A stretch of DNA of 64,000 nt from JAVXTH01 sp036641395 (GCA_036641395.1 JAVWEY010000001.1:66612-130611), one strand, 5' to 3'. Positions 1-9,317 are shown, numbered from the stretch's first letter. The notes: a model not told the origin generated them from the letters alone. Program-made: numbers and translations.

Positions 1-230
1 AACAAAGCAATTTTCTGATTTGATAACTTTGCATAAAATTGTTTCATTTCATCACTACAAGTACCTTTATCTGTCCATGATCCTAAAAAGATTATATCGG
101 CATTTAAGCATTCAATTGAAAATTTATCATCACAAGCAATGCATTCATGATTTTTTAAAGCTAACTTAATTGCCTCAGCTACTTTTTTTGTATTACCAGT
201 TTTACTTGAATATAAAATTGCATATTTCAT
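1..230 (-). CDS. Flavodoxin-family protein, N-terminal part (gene cut by window edge)
   Basis: The first 76 codons of a flavodoxin-like protein are present; the rest lies left of the window. The start ATG at 230 is preceded by a GGGAG ribosome site. The first residues MKYAILYSSKTGNTKKVAEA contain the flavodoxin FMN phosphate-binding loop (SSKTGNTKK). A later segment, FLGSWTDKGTCSDEM, resembles small one-electron carriers of gut anaerobes, including BilS-type flavodoxins, but that assignment is a guess. It lies 49 bases downstream of a stand-alone feoA on the same strand, so the two are probably cotranscribed. Flavodoxin commonly replaces ferredoxin when iron is scarce, which would fit the FeoA neighbour. 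The family call is firm; the specific partner is unknown. Confidence 0.8.
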   Translation of the reverse strand, partial: MKYAILYSSKTGNTKKVAEAIKLALKNHECIACDDKFSIECLNADIIFLGSWTDKGTCSDEMKQFYAKLSNQKIAL

Positions 231-279
231 AATATCATCTCCCAAAATAAATTATAATCATTAAGCGAATAAATACAAT

Positions 280-510
280 CTATTTATAGAAATATTTTAC
301 TTCAATAAAAATACTTTCGATATTACGCAAGGCTATTGTTGTATCATGAATACGATAAGCGCGCATCAAGTTCGTTGGACTTTGTAAGACTGGCTGAATC
401 ATTGCATGTTTCATTATTCCTAAATCAAATAAACGTCGACGAATCGCTCCAGTATTATGAATTGCAACAATTTCTACCATTTGATTTAAACTAACTTCAT
501 CTAGTGTCAT
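280..510 (-). CDS. feoA: FeoA-domain protein, stand-alone
   Basis: This is a 76-residue protein made of one FeoA (SH3-like beta-barrel) domain. It has the family pattern of a hydrophobic strand followed by RRRLFDLGIMKHAMIQPV and a C-terminal strand IALRNIESIFIEV. FeoA proteins are small cytosolic partners of the FeoB iron(II) transporter. The ATG at 510 has a strong GGGGGA ribosome site 6-7 bases upstream. No feoB is adjacent; the flavodoxin gene follows instead. A second feoA sits next to feoB near 61.8 kb, so this copy may serve another FeoB or act as a regulator. The domain call is solid; the separate role is inference. Confidence 0.8.
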   Translation of the reverse strand: MTLDEVSLNQMVEIVAIHNTGAIRRRLFDLGIMKHAMIQPVLQSPTNLMRAYRIHDTTIALRNIESIFIEVKYFYK

Positions 511-527
511 ATCATTTCCCCCATCCT

Positions 528-557
528 ATTCTATGAAACTAACAAAAAACGGTACAA
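528..557 (-). promoter_or_regulatory. Possible promoter for feoA-flavodoxin
   Basis: On the minus strand, TTGTAC (557-552) and TAGAAT (533-528) are separated by 18 bases. They sit directly after the pyk terminator, which would give the feoA-flavodoxin pair its own transcript. The match to the sigma-A consensus is moderate. Confidence 0.4.
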
Positions 558-582
558 AAAAAGATGATTCTACAACCATCTA
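553..582 (-). terminator. Intrinsic terminator after pyk
   Basis: On the minus strand the hairpin AGATGGTT/AATCATCT (581-562) is followed by seven T residues. It lies just after the pyk stop codon and separates pyk from the feoA-flavodoxin unit. Confidence 0.75.
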
Positions 583-591
583 TTTGTTGAA

Positions 592-2016
592 CTATTTAAC
601 TTCAATAATTTTCATTGCATTAGTTGCACCGCAACCAACTGGATATCCAGCAACTACAATTACACTTTCACCATCTTTAATACCAAGGCTTTTCGCAACT
701 TCACGAGCTAAATCAACTTCATTACTAGGATTATTATTAACATTGCTTAAAACCGTTGTAACACCCCATGTAGCGGCTAAAGAACGTTGTGTATGAGCAT
801 CAAAACAAACAGCAACTACTGGACACTTAGGACGAAACTTAGCTAAACGACGGGCTGTATTACCACTTTGAGTAAAGGCAATAATTGCACTTGTATTTAA
901 AGCTAAAGCCGTATCTGCAGCAGACATACCAATCGCATCTTCATTAGTGCGTTGAGAAGTAGAAATTGCCTTTTTTAGACGTTCACGATAAGGAAGAATC
1001 TCTTCAATTGCTTTTGAAATCGTATCCATTACATGAACTGCTTCACAAGGATAAGCACCAACAGCAGACTCTCCACTTAGCATAATAGCATCCGTACCAT
1101 CTAATACTGCATTGGCAACATCACTTGCTTCTGCACGAGTTGGACGTGGATTTGCTTGCATACTCTCTAACATGTGAGTTGCGGTAATAACCGGTTTCCC
1201 TAACGCATTTGCACGTTTAATCATTTGTTTTTGGTAAATAGGAACTAATTCTAAAGAAACATCAACTCCTAAATCACCACGAGCAACCATGATACCATCA
1301 GCTACTTCTAATATTTCGTCTAAGTTATCATAACCTTCTTGGTTTTCAATCTTAGCAATAATTTGTAAACTTTCTTTTCCTTCTTCTTTTAAGATTTTAC
1401 GAATCGCAAGAACATCTTCTTTACGTCTTGTGAAAGATGCTGCTATAAAATCAACATTATTACGAGCAGCAAAACGAATATCACTTTCATCTTTTTCAGA
1501 TATAAAAGGCATACTTAAGCGAACATTGGGAACATTACAACCTTTACGATTCTTAATAACACCTGGATTTTCAATACGACAAACGATAACACCTTCACGC
1601 ATTTCCAAGATTGTTAAACGAATTTTCCCATCATCAATTAAAATGGTACCGCCAACCTTTACATCATCAAATAATTCCGGGCATTGAATATGAAACTTTT
1701 CATGAGTTCCCATAATCTCTTCACGATGAAGTTCAACGATTTCACCAATTGCATACGTTTCTTGTCCCTTTTCAAATACACCACATCTAATTTCTGGTCC
1801 TTTTGTATCTAATAAAATAGCTAATTCATGACCACTTTCCTTTGCAGCATCACGAATTATTTCAATTCTTCTTAAATGATCCTCATGTGTTTCATGAGAA
1901 AAGTTTAATCGACATACGTTCATTCCAGTATCAGCAAGTTTCATTAACATTTCTTTACTTTGAGTTGCTGGACCAATCGTACAAATAATCTTTGTTTTTC
2001 TTTCCATTGACATCAT
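592..2016 (-). CDS. pyk: Pyruvate kinase
   Basis: This enzyme converts phosphoenolpyruvate and ADP to pyruvate and ATP, the last step of glycolysis. It opens with RKTKIICTIGPAT and contains the catalytic motif IIAKIENQEGYDNLDEIL, the metal and substrate loop MVARGDLGVD and the signature ITATHMLESM followed by MLSGESAVGAYP. It is about 474 residues long and lacks the extra C-terminal PEP-utiliser domain found in Bacillus pyruvate kinases. An upstream in-frame ATG at 2040 lies inside the ribosome site GGAAGGGATAAGGG, so the real start is more likely 2016 (or 2013 or 2007). It follows pfkA with a very short gap, forming the classic pfkA-pyk glycolytic operon. Confidence 0.97.
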   Translation of the reverse strand: MMSMERKTKIICTIGPATQSKEMLMKLADTGMNVCRLNFSHETHEDHLRRIEIIRDAAKESGHELAILLDTKGPEIRCGVFEKGQETYAIGEIVELHREEIMGTHEKFHIQCPELFDDVKVGGTILIDDGKIRLTILEMREGVIVCRIENPGVIKNRKGCNVPNVRLSMPFISEKDESDIRFAARNNVDFIAASFTRRKEDVLAIRKILKEEGKESLQIIAKIENQEGYDNLDEILEVADGIMVARGDLGVDVSLELVPIYQKQMIKRANALGKPVITATHMLESMQANPRPTRAEASDVANAVLDGTDAIMLSGESAVGAYPCEAVHVMDTISKAIEEILPYRERLKKAISTSQRTNEDAIGMSAADTALALNTSAIIAFTQSGNTARRLAKFRPKCPVVAVCFDAHTQRSLAATWGVTTVLSNVNNNPSNEVDLAREVAKSLGIKDGESVIVVAGYPVGCGATNAMKIIEVK

Positions 2017-2043
2017 TTTTCTTACCCTTATCCCTTCCATAGT

Positions 2044-3006
2044 TTAAACTAGACGATCAAATAAGTTTTGAAGTGAACGACGAGTTGTCCTTGACATGTT
2101 TAATGCTTCCTCAATCGGCACACTAATAATTTGATTATCTTTAATACTAACACATTGACCACCAATACCTTGCATCAATAAATCAACGGCTTTTTCACCC
2201 ATTCTAGACGCAAGCACACGATCCGATGGCATCGGCGAACCACCTCTTTGAACATGACCTAACACAGTTGCACGACCACTGAATCCAGTTGTCTGTGAAA
2301 CTTTACGAGCGAATTGATGAACGTCGGTAATTTTTTCAGAAATAATTACAATTGCATGACGTTTCTTACGAACTAAATCAAAATCACGTAATCTCTCTAA
2401 TACTTCCGTTTCTTCAAAACCAGTTTGTGCGGTAACAACAATTTCAGCACCACAGGCAAGACCTGCCCATAGGGCTAAATCTCCACAACGATTCCCCATC
2501 ACTTCAACTACCGAACAACGATGATGTGAACTTGATGTATCCCGTAATTTATCTACTGCATCTACAATTGTATGTAGTGCCGTATCAAAACCGATTGTGA
2601 AATCGGTACAGCTTATATCATTATCGATTGTACCAGGAAGCCCAATACAATTGATTCCCATTTCCGTTAGTGCTAATGCGCCACGATAAGAACCATCTCC
2701 ACCGATAACTACAATTGCCTCTATTCCACGTTTCTTTAATTGTTCTACTGCTTTTTCTCTTACGATTGGATCTTTAAATTCAGGTAATCGAGCAGATCCT
2801 AAAAGCGTGCCACCACGATCAATAATATCGCCGACACTCTGTTTGCTCAAAGGTTCAATTAAACCTTCTACCATTCCTCGATAACCATCGTATATTCCGA
2901 ATACTTCGATTCCACTATTTAAAGCGACACGAGTAACGGCGCGAATTGCTGCATTCATCCCTGGAGCATCTCCTCCAGAAGTAAGAATACCGATGCGTTT
3001 CATCAT
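2044..3006 (-). CDS. pfkA: ATP-dependent 6-phosphofructokinase
   Basis: The protein phosphorylates fructose 6-phosphate to fructose 1,6-bisphosphate, the committed step of glycolysis. It is 320 residues, the standard bacterial PfkA length. Visible motifs are ILTSGGDAPGMNAA (ATP site), IGGDGSYRGA, the catalytic GTIDNDI loop and GGSPMPSDRVLA near the C-terminus. An upstream in-frame ATG at 3021 overlaps the GGAGG ribosome site, so the ATG at 3006, eight bases after GGAGG, is the better start. It is the first gene of the pfkA-pyk pair. A long interrupted inverted repeat in the 60-bp gap upstream may take part in its control. Confidence 0.97.
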   Translation of the reverse strand: MMKRIGILTSGGDAPGMNAAIRAVTRVALNSGIEVFGIYDGYRGMVEGLIEPLSKQSVGDIIDRGGTLLGSARLPEFKDPIVREKAVEQLKKRGIEAIVVIGGDGSYRGALALTEMGINCIGLPGTIDNDISCTDFTIGFDTALHTIVDAVDKLRDTSSSHHRCSVVEVMGNRCGDLALWAGLACGAEIVVTAQTGFEETEVLERLRDFDLVRKKRHAIVIISEKITDVHQFARKVSQTTGFSGRATVLGHVQRGGSPMPSDRVLASRMGEKAVDLLMQGIGGQCVSIKDNQIISVPIEEALNMSRTTRRSLQNLFDRLV

Positions 3007-3023
3007 ATAAATCGCCTCCATTC

Positions 3024-3065
3024 ACGCTAATAATAATACCATTTTTCACTTTGAATTACTAGCGT
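3024..3065. promoter_or_regulatory. Interrupted inverted repeat upstream of pfkA
   Basis: ACGCTAATAA (3024-3033) and TTACTAGCGT (3056-3065) match as inverted repeats at 9 of 10 positions, 22 bases apart. They fill the gap between dnaI and pfkA. No T-run follows, so it does not look like a terminator. It could be an operator pair flanking the pfkA promoter. Confidence 0.35.
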
Positions 3066-3066
3066 T

Positions 3067-3981
3067 TTAAATACGTCTGCTTACACCATTGATAAATTTA
3101 TCACATGATAGCGCTTTAATTCGGTCCATGATTCGATCCGCACCAATTTTATCACTGACATTTGCCTCATTTAACTCATAGTGTTGATATAAATCTTTAA
3201 ATGAAAAATTACTAGTAAAGATTGTCAATCGTTTATTTTCCATTCGCTCATCTAAAATAGGTAATAAAATTTCATCACGGCTCCATCTAGTAATACTCTC
3301 TCCACCAATATCATCGAGTACTAATACTTCCACTTTTTTTAATTGTTCAACTTTACTACGCACAGCATCATTATCCCCAAATAAATTTTTAATATCACCA
3401 ATTAACCGAGCAACATTCACAAATCCGATTACTTTTCCCTTTTTCGCATAATAATTAGTAATCCCTGCCGCTAAATAAGTCTTACCAACTCCAGGTCTAC
3501 CATAAAAATAAATCCCTTTTTGTTGTTTTTCTTGCATCAAAAAGTCATTAATATAAGCTAATATCATCTTGTAATCAATACTTTCATGATCAATCGATAT
3601 TTCACTTAAATTAATCTTAAGGTTTGCATCACTTAAATCACAAATACGATATTGTTTTTTATGAGATAAAGCATCATTTTCTTTTAATGAAAACTTGCAT
3701 TTAACAATTTGTTCCAATAAAACTCCATCATAAGTTAGTTGTAAGTAAGCTCCTATTCTTGGTTGTCGACATTGCTCAATCCCCTTACAATTCCCACACA
3801 ACTTTAATTGATCAACCCAATCCGATATCGTAGCACTATGATCCTCTAAGAAACTTTCATCTAATTGATGGTTATTCAACCATGAAATCACATCTTTGTT
3901 CTTTTTTAATGAATCAATCAATTTTCTTTTAAGGGCTTTTTGTTCATCATTTAAAGTGAAATTAAACTGTACTTTTTCCAT
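3067..3981 (-). CDS. dnaI: Primosomal protein DnaI, helicase loader
   Basis: DnaI is the AAA+ ATPase that loads the replicative helicase during initiation and restart in Bacillota. The 304-residue protein has an N-terminal helicase-binding region with a zinc-type cluster CGNCKGIEQC at about residues 62-71. The ATPase domain follows, with Walker A GRPGVGKTYLA near residue 160 and Walker B VLVLDDIGGE near 225. It is the last gene of the polA-mutM-coaE-dnaB-dnaI run and begins one base after the dnaB stop, so translation is probably coupled. This gene order is typical of Bacilli and relatives. Confidence 0.93.
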   Translation of the reverse strand: MEKVQFNFTLNDEQKALKRKLIDSLKKNKDVISWLNNHQLDESFLEDHSATISDWVDQLKLCGNCKGIEQCRQPRIGAYLQLTYDGVLLEQIVKCKFSLKENDALSHKKQYRICDLSDANLKINLSEISIDHESIDYKMILAYINDFLMQEKQQKGIYFYGRPGVGKTYLAAGITNYYAKKGKVIGFVNVARLIGDIKNLFGDNDAVRSKVEQLKKVEVLVLDDIGGESITRWSRDEILLPILDERMENKRLTIFTSNFSFKDLYQHYELNEANVSDKIGADRIMDRIKALSCDKFINGVSRRI

Positions 3982-3982
3982 T

Positions 3983-5167
3983 CTATTTACCTCCCAACTT
4001 CTTTAACTTTTCCTTTAAAGCTTCATCATCAAAATCAGCATTATGAGCATCTATCTTCATTCCTGCTTCTTGATACCATTTTGGTAATTCCGCTTTTTTA
4101 CTATAACTTGTTTTTTTATCTTGCTGTGCAATATGTTGAAGCGCTTTATTCGCTGTATCAATCTTTAATCGAACCCATGTACTAGCAACCTTTTCAGCAT
4201 ATGCCTTTGATAATTTTTGATTTAATTGTTTTAATACATATTCTAATAAAACATTCACAACATCTGGTTTCAATTGGTATTGATCTAATAAAAGAACAAT
4301 TAAATTCTTATCAACACTACTAACTTCAATTCCATTTTGAAGGCTTCTTAAAAACTGAACTGGATGCATCTCATATGGATTATTATTTGAATTAAAGTCT
4401 AAATCACTATGTTCTTTTAAAGCTTTTTTCGCAACTTTCTTTAAATCTAATGTATTATTTCCTAAATCAACACTTTGACTTACAATCACTTTCATCTTCT
4501 TTTCACTTATTCCATATTGAAAAGATAACTTAGCAATTTCTTTTAAGTTTTGGTTTGTTCTAAGTTTACTTGGAAATACCAATTCACTCAACCCTTCAAG
4601 AAATCTCATTTGATTAAAATATTTCATGTACATTTGATTATCTTGTGACTTTTCAGGTTTTAACACACAATAATCTTGTTCATCCTGTTCTTTCCAAATA
4701 TCCTTTAAAACTTGATTCATAGAATCGCTAATATCTTGAAATCCTTCACGATTTTCATCATTTGTCGCAAAATTAAGTTTCGAATATTCAAATATTTGTT
4801 TTCCTACTTTCTTATAATAAAGACGACCAAATACTTCATGAGTAAGAAATTCATTTCCACTTAGTGGTGCATTGATACGATAAATATAACTATTTTTAAT
4901 TGGATTATAAAATGTTTTAACTAATAAATATCGCTCTAATATAATTCGGTTCTTTTCAATTAATTCCATACTTAACCCAGTTAAGTTTTTAATTAATAAA
5001 TGATTATTTACCTTTTTATTCCCAGAAGCAACGCTCATTAATATTTGATATAGTAAATAAGCATCTTTTTCTATTAAAGGAAAATATAACATCGTTAAAG
5101 CACTATAATCTTGATTAATTAAAGTACGCTCACATTCTAAATGTAATTTATCTTGTTGTTGAAGCAT
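3983..5167 (-). CDS. dnaB: Replication initiation and membrane attachment protein DnaB
   Basis: This is the Bacillus-type DnaB, a primosome protein that works with DnaD and DnaI and is not the helicase of that name. It is about 394 residues from the ATG at 5167. That ATG has the clean ribosome site AAAGGAG, whereas the upstream in-frame start at 5203 lies inside coaE. The call rests on the position directly before dnaI, the length, a DnaD/DnaB-like helical N-terminus (LTMLYFPLIEKDAYLLY) and a C-terminal region ending LPKWYQEAG, typical of DnaD-like proteins. Primary sequence conservation in the family is low, so context carries much of the weight. Confidence 0.88.
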   Translation of the reverse strand: MLQQQDKLHLECERTLINQDYSALTMLYFPLIEKDAYLLYQILMSVASGNKKVNNHLLIKNLTGLSMELIEKNRIILERYLLVKTFYNPIKNSYIYRINAPLSGNEFLTHEVFGRLYYKKVGKQIFEYSKLNFATNDENREGFQDISDSMNQVLKDIWKEQDEQDYCVLKPEKSQDNQMYMKYFNQMRFLEGLSELVFPSKLRTNQNLKEIAKLSFQYGISEKKMKVIVSQSVDLGNNTLDLKKVAKKALKEHSDLDFNSNNNPYEMHPVQFLRSLQNGIEVSSVDKNLIVLLLDQYQLKPDVVNVLLEYVLKQLNQKLSKAYAEKVASTWVRLKIDTANKALQHIAQQDKKTSYSKKAELPKWYQEAGMKIDAHNADFDDEALKEKLKKLGGK

Positions 5168-5180
5168 TTGAATTCTCCTT

Positions 5181-5759
5181 TCATTTATAAAGTAGGTTTT
5201 CAATCTTCTTTTCTAATTCGCTTAAAGATCCATTATTGAAAATAACATGATCCGCGCGTTTTATCTTTTCACTCTGTGGCATTTGAGCAGCCATCCGTTT
5301 TTTAACATCTTTAATATCCATACCACGCTCTTTAGTTAAACGATTGATTCGTATCTCATCTAAACTTGCAATAAGCCAAATTTCATCAAATTCATCAATC
5401 CAATTTACTTCAAATAATAAAGGAACTTCAACGACAATCATTGCATCATTTTTATATTCCTTGAACTTTGATTGAATAACTGATTTGATACAAGGATGAA
5501 TTAAATTTTCAAGTTGTTGTTTCTTTTCTTTGTTTTTAAAAATTAATTCACTTAATAATTTAGGATCAATTTCATCTTCATTATTTAAAATACTAGGACC
5601 AAAAGCTGCTACTATCTTTTGATAACCTAATCCATTTTTTTGAATTAGATCATGATTAATTTTATCACAATCAAAGACACGGATGTGATGTTTTTGTAGA
5701 ATTTTTATACAAGTAGATTTTCCACTACCAATACTTCCCGTTAATCCTATTTTTTTCAT
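5181..5759 (-). CDS. coaE: Dephospho-CoA kinase
   Basis: CoaE phosphorylates dephospho-CoA to finish coenzyme A synthesis. The P-loop GLTGSIGSGKST lies at the N-terminus and is followed by FDCDKINHDL, the conserved acidic dyad region. The segment VVEVPLLFE at about residue 105 is also family-typical. The protein is 192 residues from the ATG at 5759, which overlaps the mutM stop as ATGA and indicates coupled translation. A GTG at 5774 in frame is adjacent to the ribosome site and less likely. It lies in the repair and replication operon, as in Bacillus. Confidence 0.95.
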   Translation of the reverse strand: MKKIGLTGSIGSGKSTCIKILQKHHIRVFDCDKINHDLIQKNGLGYQKIVAAFGPSILNNEDEIDPKLLSELIFKNKEKKQQLENLIHPCIKSVIQSKFKEYKNDAMIVVEVPLLFEVNWIDEFDEIWLIASLDEIRINRLTKERGMDIKDVKKRMAAQMPQSEKIKRADHVIFNNGSLSELEKKIENLLYK

Positions 5760-6589
5760 CGTTTTTTCTGACACTCCTTACAATAATAAGTTCCTCTACC
5801 ACCTACTCTTATTTTAGTAATAAGATTACCACAAGTATAACAAGTTTGTTTTTCTCTACCATGTACTTTTAATTGTAGTTGAAACCGCCCATCCACACCT
5901 AATTGTGAAGTATAGGAGCGAATCGTTGTTCCACCAGCATTACTTGCCCCAGTTAAAATTCTTCTTGTTTCAAGTATCATGCATTCAAAATCACTTTTTC
6001 TTAAATGTGAAATATTTGTTTCCGGATGAAGATGTAAGGCAAAGCAAATTTCATCAGCATAAATATTACCAACACCAGCCATCACTCTTTGATCTAATAA
6101 TGCTTGTTTTAAAGTAATCGTGCGATGATGTAGCATCTGCCATAAATAAGCAACCGTAATCCGCTCATCAAATACATCATAGCCAACATTTTTCATACAA
6201 GGATAAGTATAAGGATCGATTGCTTTCTTATATAAATACATTCTACCAAATTTACGTGTATCGTGGTAGCGTAATTCTACTTCATTCTCAAAGCGAATGA
6301 TCAAATGTGTATGCTTAGGATCATAAGAATCACAATGTTTTTGTACATAGTATTTACCTTCCATACGTAAATGTGATATTAACATATAATCACCTAAATC
6401 AAACATTAAATACTTACCAATTCGCTTGTAATCTTTAATTGTTTTGCCAATTAATATATTTGAAAAAGATAATGAATCATGGGTTTCAATTAAGTTAGGA
6501 TATCGTACATTAACCTCTTGAATGCATGGATTCCCTAATAAATGTGCTAAGGTTAGACGAACCGTTTCAACTTCAGGTAACTCAGGCAT
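5756..6589 (-). CDS. mutM: Formamidopyrimidine-DNA glycosylase
   Basis: MutM (Fpg) removes 8-oxoguanine and related oxidised bases and nicks the abasic site. The N-terminal MPELPEVETVR supplies the catalytic proline and glutamate. The helix-two-turn-helix region is visible as QRVMAGVGNIYADEICF. The C-terminal zinc finger is CYTCGN followed by YYCKEC, and the length of 277 residues is normal. It starts two bases after the polA stop and overlaps coaE by four bases, so all three are read as one unit. Confidence 0.97.
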   Translation of the reverse strand: MPELPEVETVRLTLAHLLGNPCIQEVNVRYPNLIETHDSLSFSNILIGKTIKDYKRIGKYLMFDLGDYMLISHLRMEGKYYVQKHCDSYDPKHTHLIIRFENEVELRYHDTRKFGRMYLYKKAIDPYTYPCMKNVGYDVFDERITVAYLWQMLHHRTITLKQALLDQRVMAGVGNIYADEICFALHLHPETNISHLRKSDFECMILETRRILTGASNAGGTTIRSYTSQLGVDGRFQLQLKVHGREKQTCYTCGNLITKIRVGGRGTYYCKECQKKR

Positions 6590-6591
6590 TT

Positions 6592-9183
6592 TTACTTAGC
6601 CTCAAACCAAGAATTCCCAACAGATGCATCGGCAATTAGTGGTACTTTTAATTCCATTGCATGGCACATTCCATCTTCAACTATTTCTTTCATTCGTTCG
6701 ACTTCGTCTAACTCACAATCAAAGATTAATTCATCATGAATTTGTAGAATCATCGTTGATTTCATTTTTTCTTCTTTCATTTTATTGAATACTAAAATCA
6801 TTGCCTTCTTAATTAAATCTGCCGCACTACCTTGAATTGGTGCGTTCATTGCTGCTCGCTTACCAAATTCTCGCATCATATAATTCTTATCATGAATTTC
6901 TTTAATCGTACGACGTCGATTAAAGAGCGTCTTTACATAACCATTTGCTTCACAAAAAGTAATCGTTTCATCCATAAATTTTTTAATATTAGGATAAGAT
7001 GCGAAATACTTTTCAATAAACAATTTTGCTTCATTTCTAGAAATAGATAACTGTTCACTTAAACCAAATTCAGATTGTCCATAAACAATTCCAAAATTAA
7101 CTGTTTTAGCACTTCTACGCATTTGTGAAGTAACTTCTTCTAATTGACAATCAAAAATTTCCATAGCTGTTTTACTATGAATGTCAATTCCTTGATTAAA
7201 TGCATGAATCATTTCATGTTCATCTGCCATATGGGCTAACATTCTTAATTCAATCTGTGAATAATCTGCCGCTAATAAAATATGATTAGGACTTGCCACA
7301 AATGCTTTACGAATTTCTTTTCCTGCTTCATCACGAACACTAATATTTTGTAGATTAGGCTCACTTGAAGATAAACGTCCGGTTTGCGTTAAACATTGAT
7401 TAAAAATAGTATGAATTTTGCCATCTTTTAATACGTGTTTACTTAAACCGATAGCGTAGGTAGAATATAACTTTTGAACCTTTCGCTGTTCCATTAACAA
7501 AGGAATGACAGGATGCGATGATGCCAACTTTTCTAGTACATCAACTGCTGTACTTCTTTTTTTATTAGCTTTTAATCCTAATTCATCAAACAATACACTC
7601 GCTAATTGCTTCGGTGAATTGATGTTAAATTCAAATCCTACAATTGCATAGATTTGAGAACTTAACTCCTCAATTTTAGAAAGAGTTGAACTTGCAATTT
7701 GATCTAACATTTTTAAATCAGTTGTTACACCATTTCGCTCCATTTCAAATAAAACATAGGCCAATGGTATTTCAATTTCATTAAATAAATCCATCATTTC
7801 TAATGAAATAAGTTCTTGTTTCAATTCTTCAATTAAAGGATATAAATAATTTAATTGAGCAAATACATACTCTAATCGTGATTCTTCATCTGCCAATTTA
7901 GGCTTTCCCTTTTTCCCATAAACATCATCACTAGTTGAAGTAAAACCATATTTATCAGCTAGTTTTTGATAATCATTGATACTTCCATCAACTAAAAAGG
8001 CCGCAATCATAATATCAAAAGACAATTGATTAATCTCAATATTATGTAAAGAAAAGGCATGGTACATGCTTTTTATATCATAAGCACATTTTTTCGCATC
8101 GCTCTTTAAGTAATCTAAAAACGGTTGATCTTTTAATAGATCCTCTTTATGTATATATTGACTACGGTCTTTATATTTAATACCAATTCCAAATAAAGTT
8201 GTTTCATAATAACTTTCATTATCAATATCTAAGAATAACAAAGCACCATCTTGTAGAAGTTTGGAATCAATATGTTCACTACCAAATTGTGGTGCTTCCT
8301 TAACAATCGTTGTTTCTTTTTTCTTTTCACTTCGACGAATAAAACTGTTCATCTCATATTTCGCATAGAAATCGATTAATTCAGGTTTTGGTTCTTTAAA
8401 ATCCAAATCTTCAAGTTTAAAAGGTATCTTCGCATCCGTAATAATTGTAGCTAAATGTTTTGATAAGAAAGCATTCTCTTTATCTTCAATTAATCGCTCT
8501 TTTAACTTACCTTTTAATTCATCAATATGTTCATAAACTCCTTCAACACTTTCATATTCAGCCAAAAGTTTTAAAGCAGTCTTTTCACCAACCCCTTTTA
8601 CTCCTGGAATATTATCCGCTGTATCCCCCATTAAACCCTTTAATTCAATTACTTGATGAGGGGTAATTCCCATACTAGCTTTTAAACTCGCTTCATCAAC
8701 AATATCGATTTCACTAATACCTTTTTTCATTAAATAAACATTCGTTGTTGGATCAATTAATTGTAGAAGATCTTTATCACTTGATAATATATTTATTTGA
8801 TAATCAGGATGTATCTTTGCCATAGTCCCTATAATATCATCAGCTTCAATACCATCACACTCATAGCGAAAAATCCCATAAGCATCTAAATACTCACGAA
8901 CAATTGAGAATTGAACAATTAAATCTTGATCAAGTTCTTTTCTTGTTCCTTTATAGGCAGGATATTCAATATGACGAAAAGTAGGTTTACCACTATCCCA
9001 TGCAACAAATACCTTATCTGGTTTAATCAATTCAAATGCTTTTTGTAACATATTCGCAAAACCAATAATTGCATTGGTTGGTATTCCATTTGAGGTAGTC
9101 ATGCTTCTTCCATACAGTGTTGCATAATAAGCACGAAATAACATCGAATTCCCATCTACTAATAACATTTTTTTCATCGACAT
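6592..9183 (-). CDS. polA: DNA polymerase I, probably without proofreading
   Basis: This 863-residue polymerase has an N-terminal 5' nuclease domain (about 1-290, with LLVDGNSMLFRAYYA and IEADDIIGT), a 3'-5' exonuclease-fold domain (about 300-470) and the polymerase domain. Polymerase motifs are ADYSQIELRMLAHMA (A), RRSAKTVNFGIVYGQS (B) and QIHDELIFD (C). In the exonuclease fold the expected D-x-E pair reads LDIDNES and the usual C-terminal Tyr-Asp motif is replaced by RLEYVFAQLNYLYP, so proofreading is probably lost, as in Bacillus Pol I. The start at 9183 has a GGAGG site six bases upstream. It heads the repair and replication operon. Confidence 0.96.
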   Translation of the reverse strand: MSMKKMLLVDGNSMLFRAYYATLYGRSMTTSNGIPTNAIIGFANMLQKAFELIKPDKVFVAWDSGKPTFRHIEYPAYKGTRKELDQDLIVQFSIVREYLDAYGIFRYECDGIEADDIIGTMAKIHPDYQINILSSDKDLLQLIDPTTNVYLMKKGISEIDIVDEASLKASMGITPHQVIELKGLMGDTADNIPGVKGVGEKTALKLLAEYESVEGVYEHIDELKGKLKERLIEDKENAFLSKHLATIITDAKIPFKLEDLDFKEPKPELIDFYAKYEMNSFIRRSEKKKETTIVKEAPQFGSEHIDSKLLQDGALLFLDIDNESYYETTLFGIGIKYKDRSQYIHKEDLLKDQPFLDYLKSDAKKCAYDIKSMYHAFSLHNIEINQLSFDIMIAAFLVDGSINDYQKLADKYGFTSTSDDVYGKKGKPKLADEESRLEYVFAQLNYLYPLIEELKQELISLEMMDLFNEIEIPLAYVLFEMERNGVTTDLKMLDQIASSTLSKIEELSSQIYAIVGFEFNINSPKQLASVLFDELGLKANKKRSTAVDVLEKLASSHPVIPLLMEQRKVQKLYSTYAIGLSKHVLKDGKIHTIFNQCLTQTGRLSSSEPNLQNISVRDEAGKEIRKAFVASPNHILLAADYSQIELRMLAHMADEHEMIHAFNQGIDIHSKTAMEIFDCQLEEVTSQMRRSAKTVNFGIVYGQSEFGLSEQLSISRNEAKLFIEKYFASYPNIKKFMDETITFCEANGYVKTLFNRRRTIKEIHDKNYMMREFGKRAAMNAPIQGSAADLIKKAMILVFNKMKEEKMKSTMILQIHDELIFDCELDEVERMKEIVEDGMCHAMELKVPLIADASVGNSWFEAK

Positions 9184-9290
9184 AAGTTACCTCCATATAC
9201 GACTTATTCTACCACAATATCATCATTCTATCGACAGTTTCATCAATTATTAACACAATTACTGATTTCATTATTTTTTTTACTAATAAT

Positions 9291-9317
9291 AAAAAAAGAG
9301 AGACACAATTTGTCTCT
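9291..9317 (-). terminator. Terminator after ABC permease gene
   Basis: On the minus strand, AGAGACAAATTGTGTCTCT forms a tight hairpin and is followed by a T-run. It overlaps the stop codon of the permease gene at 9316. Confidence 0.75.

Noticed and set aside
592..796. Plus-strand ORF at 533-796 antisense to pyk
   Set aside because: It is a shadow of the pyruvate kinase frame, with no ribosome site and low-complexity content.
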